Shown here piece after piece: positions 17,480-26,664 of a stretch of 64,000 nucleotides of DNA. The translations under genes were made by a program, and so were the position numbers. The DNA comes from Gordonia aichiensis NBRC 108223 (lineage in GTDB: Bacteria; Actinomycetota; Actinomycetes; Mycobacteriales; Mycobacteriaceae). The DNA is taken from positions 21,887-85,886 of the forward strand of contig NZ_BANR01000026.1 of assembly GCF_000332975.1 (NCBI RefSeq), written 5' to 3'. How positions within the stretch are numbered: position 1 is the stretch's first letter; the number at the start of each line of letters is the position of its first letter. The notes under the pieces are model-generated. The model ran no database searches and had not been told where the DNA came from. It worked only from the letters and a program-made list of their open reading frames with translations.

Positions 17480-18310
17480 GTGGAGATCCCCGCTGTCGAA
17501 CTCTCGTCCGGTTTTCGCCTACCGCTTGTCGGCCTCGGAACCTACGACATGCTCGGAATGCCCTGCGTGCAGGCCGTGTCGGACGCGCTCCGATCGGGAT
17601 ATCGACTGCTCGACACCGCGTCGAGGTACTCCAACGAACTCAGCGTCGGGATGGGACTGCGCGAATCGGGTATTCCTCGAGACGAGGTCGTCGTCCAGAC
17701 CAAACTCGGTGGCGGTGACCAGGGGTTCGACGAGGCGATCAATGCTGCCAAGGAAAGCGCTCGGCGACTCGGCATCGCCCACATCGACATCTACCTCATC
17801 CACTGGCCGTGCCCGAGTCTCGGTAAGACCGTCGACTCCTGGAGGGCGCTGCTGACGCTCGCGGAAGAAGGTTTCATCACCGTCCCGGGGGTATCCAACT
17901 TCACAGCACGCCAACTGCAGATGCTCTACGACGAAACGGGCGTCTGGCCGCAGATCAACCAGATCCAGTGCTCACCGGCACTTGCGCGAGATGAATTGCG
18001 CGAGTTCATGTCCGAACGAGGCATCGTCGCCCAGGCGTGGCATCCGACTGGCCGTAAGGAGGGCATGCTCGGCGACGCGGTCATCATCAGACTCGCCCGG
18101 AAATACGGCAAATCGCCGACACAGATCGCGCTGCGATGGTCGGTGCAGCAGGGTATATCGGTGGTGCCCAAGTCGTCACACCACGGCCGACAGCTCGAGA
18201 ACGCCGACCTGTTCGATTTCTCCTTCGACGCCGCCGACCTCGCCGAACTGGCGACGCTCGACCGCGGGGAGAAGGCAGCCCGCAACTCCGAGGTCGAAGA
18301 GGAGTTCTGA
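17480..18310 (+). CDS. Aldo/keto reductase
   Basis: A 276-residue NADPH-dependent aldo/keto reductase (TIM barrel) related to mycobacterial Rv2971-type and 2,5-diketo-gluconate reductases. Catalytic positions are visible: Asp and Tyr in LLDTASRYSNE, Lys in VVVQTKLGG, His in IYLIHWPCP, and the cofactor loop VVPKSSHHGRQLENADLF. The frame also opens at ATG 17408, but the extra 24 residues are Arg-rich and unlike the family, so GTG 17480 is chosen; a CATATC -10-like element lies about 12 bp before it. The physiological substrate is unknown. Confidence 0.88.
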   Translation: MEIPAVELSSGFRLPLVGLGTYDMLGMPCVQAVSDALRSGYRLLDTASRYSNELSVGMGLRESGIPRDEVVVQTKLGGGDQGFDEAINAAKESARRLGIAHIDIYLIHWPCPSLGKTVDSWRALLTLAEEGFITVPGVSNFTARQLQMLYDETGVWPQINQIQCSPALARDELREFMSERGIVAQAWHPTGRKEGMLGDAVIIRLARKYGKSPTQIALRWSVQQGISVVPKSSHHGRQLENADLFDFSFDAADLAELATLDRGEKAARNSEVEEEF

Positions 18311-18361
18311 GGCCCACCTCACCGTGCGATCTGCGAGCAGGTGTCGTACTCTGACTCTCCA

Positions 18362-18380
18362 GTTGGCAATCATTCCCAAC
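18362..18380. promoter_or_regulatory. Zur/Fur-type palindrome upstream of pacL1-ctpC
   Basis: The 19-bp sequence GTTGGCAATCATTCCCAAC is symmetric at 8 of 9 base pairs around a central C and has the AATCATT core typical of actinobacterial Zur and Fur boxes. It lies 59-77 bp before the pacL1 start. Because ctpC is a metal exporter, regulation by metal is plausible; which regulator binds is inferred. Confidence 0.55.
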
Positions 18381-18386
18381 AATTGC

Positions 18387-18412
18387 CTTCCCGACACTCG
18401 GCTGTCGGGAAG
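18387..18412 (+). promoter_or_regulatory. Hairpin in the pacL1 leader
   Basis: CTTCCCGACA (18387-18396) and TGTCGGGAAG (18403-18412) form a perfect 10-bp stem with a 6-nt loop. It lies between the metal box and the start codon. No T-run follows, so it may be a leader structure or a terminator for the upstream aldo/keto reductase gene. Confidence 0.6.
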
Positions 18413-18438
18413 AAGGCTTCACGAGAGCAGGAGGTGCT

Positions 18439-18720
18439 GTGGCTGCCCACACACTATTGGCGAAAGCCGGATCGGCAGTGGCGACTGGCCTGGTCGGCGC
18501 CGCCGCCTATGACCTGACGAAGAAGGTCGTGGCACGAGTGCCTTTCCGGGAAGGTGCGGTCGTCGCAACGGCGTGGGGTCTACGGGGCACCCGAAAGGCC
18601 GAGGAAGTGGCCGAAAACGTTCGGCTCAGTTCCGCCGACATCGTCGCGGAGGCCAAAGAGCGGATTGGTGAAGAGGCCACACCTCCGGGAACGGGCGACG
18701 CGCACGATCACGAGCACTGA
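18439..18720 (+). CDS. pacL1: PacL-family metal-binding partner of a P-type ATPase (DUF1490)
   Basis: A 93-residue protein with one hydrophobic N-terminal segment (TGLVGAAAYDLTKK), a soluble middle and an acidic, His-rich end DAHDHEH that matches the C-terminal metal-binding motif of M. tuberculosis PacL1 (Rv3269, motif DLHDHDH). PacL proteins scaffold and assist P-ATPase metal efflux in the membrane. GTG 18439 has an AGGAGG ribosome site 8 bp upstream. The next gene, ctpC, begins directly after the stop codon, as in M. tuberculosis Rv3269-Rv3270. Confidence 0.88.
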   Translation: MAAHTLLAKAGSAVATGLVGAAAYDLTKKVVARVPFREGAVVATAWGLRGTRKAEEVAENVRLSSADIVAEAKERIGEEATPPGTGDAHDHEH

Positions 18721-20961
18721 GTGGCTGCGATGACGTCGCTGCCCCGCCTCGTCGAGGCTGCTCAGGAAGACGGAGCGCGCACAGCGCCGACCGTTCGCTC
18801 CGATGCTGCCGGACGTCTGAGGCTCACGGTGCAGTGGCTGCGCGGACAGACGCGTCGCGCTGTGGCCGTCGAGGAAGCCGTCGGCTCGGTCCGGGGCGTG
18901 CGCGCGGTACACGCCCACCCGCGCACAGGTTCCGTGGTCGTGTGGTTCGGAGCGAGTGCAGAGCGGGCAGAGGTCCTGGCAGCCATCGACGCCGCAGCGA
19001 CAACCGATCTCGCGCTCGTCCCCGACCGCGCACCCCATTCGGCCGACATCAGTAACAGCGAGATCGCCCGTATGGGAATAGGTTTCGGTGCGCTGATTCT
19101 TCTCGGTCTGCGGCGCTACGGGTTCAGGCGCCCCGCGCTACTCGGCCCGACGTCGCGCACGGTGGCCACCGGCGTGACGATCTTCTCCGGCTACCCGTTC
19201 CTGCGGGGCGCCGTGCGCGCACTGCGCGGCGGCAGAGCGGGAACCGACGCATTGGTCTCTGCGGCAACGATCGCCAGCCTCCTGCTCCGCGAGAACGTCG
19301 TCGCGCTCACCGTGCTCTGGCTGCTGAACATCGGTGAGTTCCTCCAGGACCTCACGCTGCGACGCACACGTCGAGCGATCTCCGATCTGCTGCGAGGTGC
19401 AACGGATTCCGCATGGGTGCGCCTCGACGACGGCACGGAGGTGCAGGTACCCATCGACTCGCTGGCACTTGGCGACGTGGTCGTCGTCCACGATCACGTG
19501 GCCATTCCGGTCGACGGCATGGTCGTCGAGGGAGAGGCCGCGGTCGACCAGTCGGCACTCACCGGCGAGAATCTTCCGGTCGCCGTGGAGACCGGCTCCA
19601 CTGTGAGCGCGGGGTCGGTGGTCGTCACGGGTCGGCTCGTCGTGCGCGCAACTGCCGTCGGTTCTGAGACCGCCATCGGGCGGATCATCGCACGAGTGGA
19701 AGAGGCGCAACGCAGTCGCGCGCCCATCCAAACCGTAGGCGAGGCCTTCTCCCGGCGTTTCGTGCCCGCGTCGTTCGCGATGGCGCTCGGTACTCTTCTC
19801 GTCACCCGTGACCCGCGCAGGGCGATGACGATGCTGCTGATCGCGTGTCCCTGTGCTGTCGGACTCTCGACTCCGACCGCTATCAGCGGAGCGATCGGTA
19901 ACGGCGCGCGCCGGGGAATCCTCATCAAGGGCGGCTCCCATCTCGAAGCCGCCGGAAGTATCAGCGCCGTGGTGTTCGACAAGACGGGCACACTCACCGT
20001 CGGACGTCCGGTGGTCACCAATGTCGTGTCATTCGTGGACGATTGGACCCCGGATCAGGTATTGGCATACGCCGCGTCGTCGGAGATCCATTCTCGTCAT
20101 CCGTTGGCGCAGGCGGTGATCAGGTCGACCGAGGAACGTCGGATCGAGATACCTGCCCACGCCGAGTGCGAGGTCATCGTCGGACTCGGTATGCGATCAC
20201 ATACCGACGACGGCCGCGTCATGCTCGTCGGTAGTCCCGCGCTTCTCGACAGGCACGGGATCGGAGTCTCCGACGATGCGTCGGCTTGGGTGCAGCGGCT
20301 CCGTACGGCCTGCGAAACCCCGCTCCTGCTGGCGGTCGACGACCGCCTCGTCGGGTTGCTGAGCCTGCGTGACGAACTCAGACCCGAGGCACGCGACGTT
20401 CTTGACGGACTGCGACGGGACGGAATCGTCGAGATCGTCATGCTGACAGGTGATCATGCGGCCACAGCCGCGGCGATCGCGAACGAGCTGGGTATCGACG
20501 AATGGCAGGCCGAGGTCACTCCGGAGGACAAGTTGGCCGCGGTCCGTCGACTGCAGGCAGCGGGGCATGTCGTGGCGATGGTCGGCGACGGGGTCAACGA
20601 CGCCCCGGCGCTTGCCGCCGCCGACATCGGCGTCGCCATGGGATTGGCGGGTACCGACGTGGCGGTCGAGACCGCCGACATCGCTCTCGCGGGCGACGAC
20701 CTCTCCAAGATCGCTGCCGTACGTGACCTCGGCGCACACGCCGTGTCGCTCATCAGACAGAACTACGCGATGTCCATCGCGGTCAACGGACTCGGGCTTC
20801 TCGCGGGCGCAGGGGGAGTGCTTAACCCGGTGCTCGCCGCCGTTCTCCACAATGCGTCGTCGGTGGCTGTGGTGATCAACAGCGCTCGCCTGATTCGTTA
20901 CGGACTCGCAGAGCAGCGGGGCCAGGTGGCCTTGGCGTCGGAGACGGTCGAGAGTTCGTGA
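18721..20961 (+). CDS. ctpC: Heavy-metal (Zn/Mn) efflux P1B-type ATPase CtpC
   Basis: A 746-residue P1B-ATPase. Seen are the membrane CPC metal site (LLIACPCAVGLSTPTAI), the phosphorylation motif DKTGTLTVG, the actuator-domain LTGENLPV, the ATP-site HP motif SRHPLAQ, TGDHAAT and the hinge MVGDGVNDAPAL. No N-terminal CxxC metal-binding domain is present, as in CtpC, whose partner PacL supplies metal ligands. GTG 18721 follows the pacL1 TGA without a gap. In M. tuberculosis the pair protects against zinc poisoning in macrophages; manganese transport for protein metallation has also been proposed. Confidence 0.92.
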   Translation: MAAMTSLPRLVEAAQEDGARTAPTVRSDAAGRLRLTVQWLRGQTRRAVAVEEAVGSVRGVRAVHAHPRTGSVVVWFGASAERAEVLAAIDAAATTDLALVPDRAPHSADISNSEIARMGIGFGALILLGLRRYGFRRPALLGPTSRTVATGVTIFSGYPFLRGAVRALRGGRAGTDALVSAATIASLLLRENVVALTVLWLLNIGEFLQDLTLRRTRRAISDLLRGATDSAWVRLDDGTEVQVPIDSLALGDVVVVHDHVAIPVDGMVVEGEAAVDQSALTGENLPVAVETGSTVSAGSVVVTGRLVVRATAVGSETAIGRIIARVEEAQRSRAPIQTVGEAFSRRFVPASFAMALGTLLVTRDPRRAMTMLLIACPCAVGLSTPTAISGAIGNGARRGILIKGGSHLEAAGSISAVVFDKTGTLTVGRPVVTNVVSFVDDWTPDQVLAYAASSEIHSRHPLAQAVIRSTEERRIEIPAHAECEVIVGLGMRSHTDDGRVMLVGSPALLDRHGIGVSDDASAWVQRLRTACETPLLLAVDDRLVGLLSLRDELRPEARDVLDGLRRDGIVEIVMLTGDHAATAAAIANELGIDEWQAEVTPEDKLAAVRRLQAAGHVVAMVGDGVNDAPALAAADIGVAMGLAGTDVAVETADIALAGDDLSKIAAVRDLGAHAVSLIRQNYAMSIAVNGLGLLAGAGGVLNPVLAAVLHNASSVAVVINSARLIRYGLAEQRGQVALASETVESS

Positions 20962-20978
20962 CGGTCTAGGGTGGCAGG

Positions 20979-21485
20979 GTGCAAGACCCAACCTCCGACG
21001 ACGAGCATGATCACAAGTCACGGCACGAAGACTTCTCGACGCGCCACGCCCTGACCCCGATCGAACTCCCCGTCGACGATGCGGAGGCGTCGACCGACGT
21101 CCCGCTCGCGACGCAGATCCTCAGATTCGTCATCAGCGGCGTCATCTCGGGCATCCTCGACTTCGGGTTGACGACGCTCCTGCAGTTCGGGGTCGGGCTG
21201 CCCCCGGTGGTGGCCAAGGCCATCGGCTTCATCTGCGGCACCACCTGCGCGTATGTCATCAACCGCCGCTGGACCTTCCGCGCATCGCCGAGTACGGCCC
21301 GCTTCATCGCGGTGGCGCTGCTGTACTGCTGCACCTTCTTCGTCAACGTCGGCATCTACACCTGGCTTGCCCATGTCTGGGAGCACACGTTCCTCAACAG
21401 CCTCATCGCGTATGTGATCGCGCAGGGGACGGCCACGGTCATCAACTTCGTGGTGCAGCGCGTCGTCATCTTCCGGGTCACCTAG
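20979..21485 (+). CDS. GtrA-family membrane protein (Rv3789-like)
   Basis: A 168-residue protein with about 35 hydrophilic residues followed by four membrane helices of the GtrA fold, including GTTCAYVINRRWTFR and FVVQRVVIFR. In M. tuberculosis the homologous gene Rv3789 neighbours dprE1 and is proposed to flip decaprenyl-phospho-arabinose or to anchor AftA. A TAGGGT hexamer ends 6 bp before the GTG start, so translation is probably leaderless. Here it stands 5.4 kb from dprE1, separated by the oxidoreductase and metal-efflux genes. Confidence 0.85.
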   Translation: MQDPTSDDEHDHKSRHEDFSTRHALTPIELPVDDAEASTDVPLATQILRFVISGVISGILDFGLTTLLQFGVGLPPVVAKAIGFICGTTCAYVINRRWTFRASPSTARFIAVALLYCCTFFVNVGIYTWLAHVWEHTFLNSLIAYVIAQGTATVINFVVQRVVIFRVT

Positions 21486-21487
21486 CG

Positions 21488-22912
21488 GTGAGCACTGCGG
21501 TCGTTGTCGGCGCCGGCCCGAACGGGCTGGCAGCGGCGGTCCGACTCGCGCAGGCCGGACTCGACGTGACGGTCCTCGAGGGTGCCGACACGATCGGCGG
21601 TGGCACCAGATCGGGACCGTTCGACGAGGCATTCCCCGAGCTCGTCGTCGACCACTGTTCGGCGTTTCATCCGCTGGGCGTCTCGTCGCCGTTTCTGCGC
21701 ACCCTCCCGCTCGCCGAGCACGGTCTGCGCTGGTCCTGGCCGGAGATCGATTGTGCACATCCACGCGACGACGGCGCCGCCGCGTTGCTCTTCCGCGACA
21801 TCGAGCAGACCGCGGCCGGATTCGCCGACACCGGGTATCCCGGGGCGGGGGACCGGTGGCTGTCGTTGTTCGGCGGAATCTCCGAGGGGTTTCGCGACAT
21901 CGCCGACGACGTGCTCTCGCCGATGCTCTCCCTGCCGCGTCATCCGCTCGCGCTGGCACGTTTCGGGTTGCCGGCGCTGGCACCGGCGACGAGCCTCGCC
22001 CGTTTTCTCGGTCCGCACGCCGGCGCGCTGTTCGCCGGGATGGCCGCGCACGGCTTCACCCGACTCGACGTACCCGGCTCATCGGCTGCGGGCCTCATGC
22101 TGACCGCCGCGGGACACCATGGCGGCTGGCCGGTCGCAGTGGGCGGGTCGTCGGCGATCAGTAGCGCGCTCGCGAGTCTGTTGCGTTCGCTCGGCGGCAG
22201 CATCGAAACGGGACAGACCGTCTCCGACATCGCCCAACTGAGCGCCGACGTCGTGATCCTCGACGTGCTGCCGCGCAGTGCCGCCGACATCCTGGGTACG
22301 CGCCAGCCCGCCCGTGTCGCACGGTCGTATCGCCGATGGCGGCGCGGACCCGCTGCGTTCAAGGTCGATTACGTGATCGACGAGGAGGTGGGCTGGACCG
22401 CGCCTGACTGCGCCCGGGCGGGCACTGTGCACCTCGGAGGCGAGGCGTCGGACATCGCGAAGGCGGAGGCCGACGTCGCCGCGGGACGGATGCCGGCCCG
22501 TCCATTCACCCTCGTGGGGCAGCAATGGGTGGCCGACCCGAGTCGAGCGTCGGGCAGACTCAAGCCACTGTGGGCGTATGCCCATGTGCCGCAGGGGTAT
22601 TCGGGCAACGCCACGGAGTGCGTGACCGCGCAGATCGAACGGTTCGCGCCGGGGTTCCGTGAGCGGATCGTCGCTGTACGTGCGACGACGCCCGCCGATC
22701 TGGAGCGATCGAACCCGAACTACCCCGGCGGCGACATCGGAGGTGGACGCAACGACCTGGTGCATCTCGTCGCGCGCCCACGCCTGACGCCGTCGCCGTA
22801 TGCGACGGGTGTCAAGGGTGTCTACCTGTGTTCGGCGGCGACGCCGCCGGGAGGCGGTGCTCACGGGATGTGCGGCTTCGGCGCCGCCCAGGCCGCACTG
22901 GCCGACCTCTGA
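21488..22912 (+). CDS. FAD-dependent oxidoreductase, phytoene dehydrogenase-like
   Basis: A 474-residue flavoprotein. The N-terminal VVVGAGPNGLAAAVRLAQAG binds FAD, followed by GGGTRSGPFDEAFPELVVDHCSAFHPLG; the C-terminal FAD contact is YLCSAATPPGGGAHGMCGFGAAQAA. It starts two bases after the gtrA stop and is likely cotranslated. It is only distantly similar to the other phytoene-desaturase-like gene in the window (15655-17226). Its reaction is unknown. Confidence 0.82.
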   Translation: MSTAVVVGAGPNGLAAAVRLAQAGLDVTVLEGADTIGGGTRSGPFDEAFPELVVDHCSAFHPLGVSSPFLRTLPLAEHGLRWSWPEIDCAHPRDDGAAALLFRDIEQTAAGFADTGYPGAGDRWLSLFGGISEGFRDIADDVLSPMLSLPRHPLALARFGLPALAPATSLARFLGPHAGALFAGMAAHGFTRLDVPGSSAAGLMLTAAGHHGGWPVAVGGSSAISSALASLLRSLGGSIETGQTVSDIAQLSADVVILDVLPRSAADILGTRQPARVARSYRRWRRGPAAFKVDYVIDEEVGWTAPDCARAGTVHLGGEASDIAKAEADVAAGRMPARPFTLVGQQWVADPSRASGRLKPLWAYAHVPQGYSGNATECVTAQIERFAPGFRERIVAVRATTPADLERSNPNYPGGDIGGGRNDLVHLVARPRLTPSPYATGVKGVYLCSAATPPGGGAHGMCGFGAAQAALADL

Positions 22913-22968
22913 CCCGTGTCCGGACGCGCCACCAGACCGGGCAACAACCGCGTCGGTCGGCCGAATGA

Positions 22969-23012
22969 TCGTGTAACACGAGGGTCGGGCAACCCGACAG
23001 ACCGTGTACACG
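22969..23012. promoter_or_regulatory. Two palindromes and a hairpin upstream of glfT2
   Basis: In the 307-bp gap before glfT2, TCGTGTAACACGA (22969-22981) and CGTGTACACG (23003-23012) are perfect palindromes with the same half-site CGTGT, about 32 bp apart. Between them GTCGGG-CAA-CCCGAC (22984-22998) can fold. The arrangement suggests a dimeric repressor binding twice. The rest of the gap (23013-23219) shows no gene. Confidence 0.6.
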
Positions 23013-23219
23013 AGTCCCCTGCGACGAGACTCGGCCGTGCGCCGGATTCGTCCGAAGTAGTTGGGGCGTCGGCCTCTTATGCGTCGACGGCGGTGCCGGT
23101 GACCCTGACCACCGAGGCCGGGTGTCAGTGCCAGGATGTTCACAGGGTGTGGGTTAGTGTTGGGCCGCCGGGGCCGACACGTGACGCGCGAGAGCCCCCG
23201 AAGAAACGAATGGGATGCA

Positions 23220-25124
23220 ATGTCGACAGCAGCACAGCCGACCACGACCGATACCCCGCAATCGGATCCGTCCGAATCGAGCGGGATGTCCAGTTCGTCG
23301 CCGGATCGGCTGCTCGTCCAGCGGACGCTGTTCACCGGCCCCGACACCCGCATCGAGCCGGGCATGTACGCCGATACCGACCTGTCACGGGTCCGACTCG
23401 ACCGCCACCGTGCGCACCTCGGCCCCGGCGCGCGACTGTCGGCCAACACCTACTTCGGACGTTTTCCCGCGTCGTTCTGGCAGAGCTACACCCGTGTCCG
23501 CTCCGTCCGCCTCGACTTCGACCACGACTGCGCACCCGGAACCACGCTGCGAATCGATATCCGCGCGTCGGATATCAGTGGGCGTGAACGGCCTGTGCAG
23601 ACCGCGGAGGTCTCCGGCGCGGGGCACGTGAGCTTCGATCTCGACGTCACACGCTTCATCGACGGCGGCGCACTCTGGTTCGAGCTGACCGCCATCGATG
23701 GTCCCGCCAGCGTCTCCGATGTCGAGTGGAGTGTCGATACGCGCGTCCGTGACCGGCCCGTATCGGTGGTCATGTGTACGCACAATCGCCCTGCCGATGC
23801 TGTGGCCACCGTGCTGGCCCTCGCTTCTGATCCGGTCGTGCTCAAACGCGTCGCCGCCGTGTACATCGTCGACCAGGGCACCGACCGCGTCGCAGACCAG
23901 GCGCGATTCAGCGAGGTGGCCGCGGTCCTCGGTGACCGCCTGCACTACATCACGCAACCCAACCTCGGCGGTGCCGGCGGATTCAACCGCGGCATCCACG
24001 AGGTCACCAAGAACGGAAGCCACGCCACCGACATCGTGGTGATGGACGACGACATCACCTGCGAGCCCGAGTCCGTCCTGCGTCAGGTCTCGTTCGCCAA
24101 CAGCACGGTGCGACCGATGCTCGTCGGCTCGCAGATGCTGCTGGCGTCGGAGACCTATCGGGTGCACATGACCGGTGAGTGGGAGGCACTCGACGAGCTC
24201 AAGGCCGGGCGTCCCGGTGCCTACGGTAAGCAGGGCCTCAACGCTCTCGAGAAGCAGCAAGATGCACGGACGGACGCGGGATGGAACGGCTGGTGGTCGT
24301 GTCTACTCCCGGTCGAGGCCGTCTACGCGGCAGGGCTGTCGCTGCCGCTGTTCTTCCAGTGGGACGACATCGAGTTCGGAATACGTGCGCGGCGCAACGG
24401 TTTTCCGACGGTCACGCTTCCCAACGCCGGGGTCTGGCACGCGGACTTCCACCTCAAGGATTACGACGACTGGTCGCGCTACTTCAGTTGGCGCAACGCT
24501 CTCATCGTCGCGGCGATCCACGGTCCCTACGACCCGAAGCATCTCGCGGGGGTGATCGCCAAGGAAATCGGCGCACACATCGTGTCGATGCGCTACGGGC
24601 TGGCCGCGACCTTCCTTCTCGCCGTACGGGATTTCCTGAGCGGGCCATCGATACTGGCCGACGGTGGAGTGTCCAAGCTGCCCGAGCTGAAGACGTTGCG
24701 CGCGCAGTATCCCGACACCGTCATCCGCGACAGTGCCGACGTGCTCGTCGACGCCGATCCGAATACCAGGATCTCGCGACGCGGTCCGTTGCCCGACGAG
24801 GACAAAGAGACCCGCGTGTTGGTCAAACGCGCTGTGCAGCAATGGCTCGGCCGGGTATCACCCGCACCGGTCACGATCTCCGCCGATGACGGGCGATGGT
24901 GGCATGTCGGGCTGTTCTCGTCGGCGGTGGTCACCGATTCGTCGCAGACAGGTGTGCGTATCCGGAAGCGTGACAAGCAGACCGCTGTCCGGCTCGGGCG
25001 TGAGTTGGGGGCACTGTGCCTGCAGTTGCGTCGAGAGGGACTCGACGTCGCCGAGCAGTGGCGCACTGCGATGCCGGAGCTGACGAGCCGCGAGAACTGG
25101 ACGAGATTGTTTGACGGCGACTGA
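23220..25124 (+). CDS. glfT2: Galactofuranosyltransferase GlfT2
   Basis: A 634-residue processive bifunctional galactofuranosyltransferase (M. tuberculosis GlfT2 is 637), which builds the alternating beta-1,5/beta-1,6 galactan from UDP-galactofuranose on the cytosolic membrane face. An N-terminal beta-sandwich (residues 30-175) is followed by the GT-A domain with VSVVMCTHNRP, the metal-binding VMDDDI (Asp 276-278), and the catalytic FFQWDDIEFG and VWHADFH segments, then C-terminal helices. ATG 23220 agrees with the family; the open frame upstream has no similarity. The UDP-galactopyranose mutase gene, adjacent in M. tuberculosis, is not in this window. Confidence 0.95.
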   Translation: MSTAAQPTTTDTPQSDPSESSGMSSSSPDRLLVQRTLFTGPDTRIEPGMYADTDLSRVRLDRHRAHLGPGARLSANTYFGRFPASFWQSYTRVRSVRLDFDHDCAPGTTLRIDIRASDISGRERPVQTAEVSGAGHVSFDLDVTRFIDGGALWFELTAIDGPASVSDVEWSVDTRVRDRPVSVVMCTHNRPADAVATVLALASDPVVLKRVAAVYIVDQGTDRVADQARFSEVAAVLGDRLHYITQPNLGGAGGFNRGIHEVTKNGSHATDIVVMDDDITCEPESVLRQVSFANSTVRPMLVGSQMLLASETYRVHMTGEWEALDELKAGRPGAYGKQGLNALEKQQDARTDAGWNGWWSCLLPVEAVYAAGLSLPLFFQWDDIEFGIRARRNGFPTVTLPNAGVWHADFHLKDYDDWSRYFSWRNALIVAAIHGPYDPKHLAGVIAKEIGAHIVSMRYGLAATFLLAVRDFLSGPSILADGGVSKLPELKTLRAQYPDTVIRDSADVLVDADPNTRISRRGPLPDEDKETRVLVKRAVQQWLGRVSPAPVTISADDGRWWHVGLFSSAVVTDSSQTGVRIRKRDKQTAVRLGRELGALCLQLRREGLDVAEQWRTAMPELTSRENWTRLFDGD

Positions 25125-26664
25125 ACGACTCCGCACCGCCCGGCCGGCACTGGCGGTCGGGATCCTCGGAGTGTTCTTGTCCGCCATGGGGTCCTGGCGA
25201 CCCTCGCTCTGGTACGACGAGGCTGCGACGGTTTCGGCAATACATCGCCCGCTGTCGGCGATGACCGATCTGCTCGCACGGACCGATGCCGTGCACGCCC
25301 TCTACTACCTGTGCATGCATGTCTGGACCAAGGTGTTCGGACTGTCGGAGTTCTCGCTGAGATTTCCCTCCGCATTGGCCGTCGGGGTCGCTGCCGGCCT
25401 GCTCGTCGTCCTCGGTGAACGACTGTGGGACACCCGCTTCGGTGTGCTCGCCGGACTGGTGCTGCTTTGTCTGCCGCGTACCACCTGGGCGGGATCGGAA
25501 GCCCGATCGTATGCGGGCACGATCGCGCTGGCGATCGCGATGACGCTGGTCCTGCTCATCGCGTTGGACGTCGACAGTGCGCCTCGACGTCGACGCTGGG
25601 GTTGGTGGGTGGCCTACGTGTTCGTGTGCGTGGTTGGTGTGGTGTGGTTCTTCTTCACCATCACGCTGCTCGCCGCGCACCTGATGATCGTGCTCGTTCG
25701 GGTCCGCGCTCACGCTGACAGACGTCTATCGGTCTCGACCGCAGGAGCTTTCGTGGTCTCGGCGATCGTCGTTTGCGTGATCGTCGCACCATTCGCCCGG
25801 GTTGTCGTCTCCCAACGAGGACAGATCTCGTGGGTCGAGCAGATGACCCCGCGGATGCTCGGCAACTATGCGAGGTACGAGTTCTTCGACGGTGCAACCG
25901 TTTTCCTCGTCATCGCTTCGGTTGTTGCAGTGTTGGGGATCGTCGCGGCCGTTGTTGGTGCACGCGGACGATGGTCGATCTTCGTCGTCGGAGTGCTGTG
26001 GATGGCGGTGCCCGCAGCGTTGGTGTTCGTTTTCTCGTGGGTGGTCGACGCTGTCTACACGCCTCGCTATCTCGTCTTCACCGCGGGCGGGGTAGCACTG
26101 ATCCTCGCGTGGGCGGTACGACAGCTTGCTCGTGACCGCATCTGGGCCGCAGCGCTTCTCGTCGTAGTCCTGGCCGCTGCCGCCGCACCGTCCTATCTCG
26201 CCGACCGCAGCCCGTACGGTCGCCTGGGTGGCACGGACTTCTCCGAAGCAGCCGACTTCATCGGCGACAATGCCCGCCCCGGCGACTGTGTTGCCTTTTC
26301 GGCACAGCCGACGTGGAGTCCGGTGTCGCAACGGGTGATCCTGCGCGCCAAGCCTGATGACTTCGTCGGTCTGCGCGACGTCGGGCCGTCGGTCGACGCG
26401 ATCCGCGCCGACTCCCTCTGGGACGGCGACAAACCCGTTACCGCGTATCGGCATTTCGCCGAGAAGTGCAGCGTGATGTGGGTGATCGCCGACAAAGACC
26501 GCGACCGCGGCTACGTCACCTACCCCGGGGCCACAGCATACTGGGTGTTCTCGCCGAGCCACTTCACGTCGACGCCGCTCTACCAACAGCTTTCGGCGTC
26601 TGGCCTGCGTCTGGTGCGGCAGGTGCCGTTCAACAACTCCCAGGTCGTCGAGATGCGCCGCTGA
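25111..26664 (+). CDS. GT-C type membrane glycosyltransferase
   Basis: A 517-residue polytopic protein with about ten membrane helices and a soluble C-terminal domain. SLWYDEAATVSAIHRPLS near residue 32-50 carries the acidic residues expected in the first loop of polyprenyl-phosphate-sugar dependent GT-C (mannosyl- or arabinosyl-type) transferases. The TTG start at 25111 overlaps the end of glfT2 by 14 bp, so the two are coupled. The sugar and acceptor are unknown; a lipoglycan or galactan modification is a guess from the neighbour. A 21-bp tandem repeat begins immediately after its stop codon. Confidence 0.8.
   Translation: MTATERLRTARPALAVGILGVFLSAMGSWRPSLWYDEAATVSAIHRPLSAMTDLLARTDAVHALYYLCMHVWTKVFGLSEFSLRFPSALAVGVAAGLLVVLGERLWDTRFGVLAGLVLLCLPRTTWAGSEARSYAGTIALAIAMTLVLLIALDVDSAPRRRRWGWWVAYVFVCVVGVVWFFFTITLLAAHLMIVLVRVRAHADRRLSVSTAGAFVVSAIVVCVIVAPFARVVVSQRGQISWVEQMTPRMLGNYARYEFFDGATVFLVIASVVAVLGIVAAVVGARGRWSIFVVGVLWMAVPAALVFVFSWVVDAVYTPRYLVFTAGGVALILAWAVRQLARDRIWAAALLVVVLAAAAAPSYLADRSPYGRLGGTDFSEAADFIGDNARPGDCVAFSAQPTWSPVSQRVILRAKPDDFVGLRDVGPSVDAIRADSLWDGDKPVTAYRHFAEKCSVMWVIADKDRDRGYVTYPGATAYWVFSPSHFTSTPLYQQLSASGLRLVRQVPFNNSQVVEMRR

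Noticed and set aside
19138..19941. Minus-strand frame within ctpC
   Set aside because: Shadow of a strongly conserved P-type ATPase region.
15655..22912. Carotenoid synthesis cluster suggested by two phytoene-desaturase-like proteins
   Set aside because: No phytoene synthase, cyclase or prenyl transferase genes are present and both proteins fall in poorly characterised branches.
22079..23449. Long minus-strand frame opposite the FAD oxidoreductase and the start of glfT2
   Set aside because: Arg/Ser-rich shadow of two well-supported genes, spanning the operator region; no domain visible.
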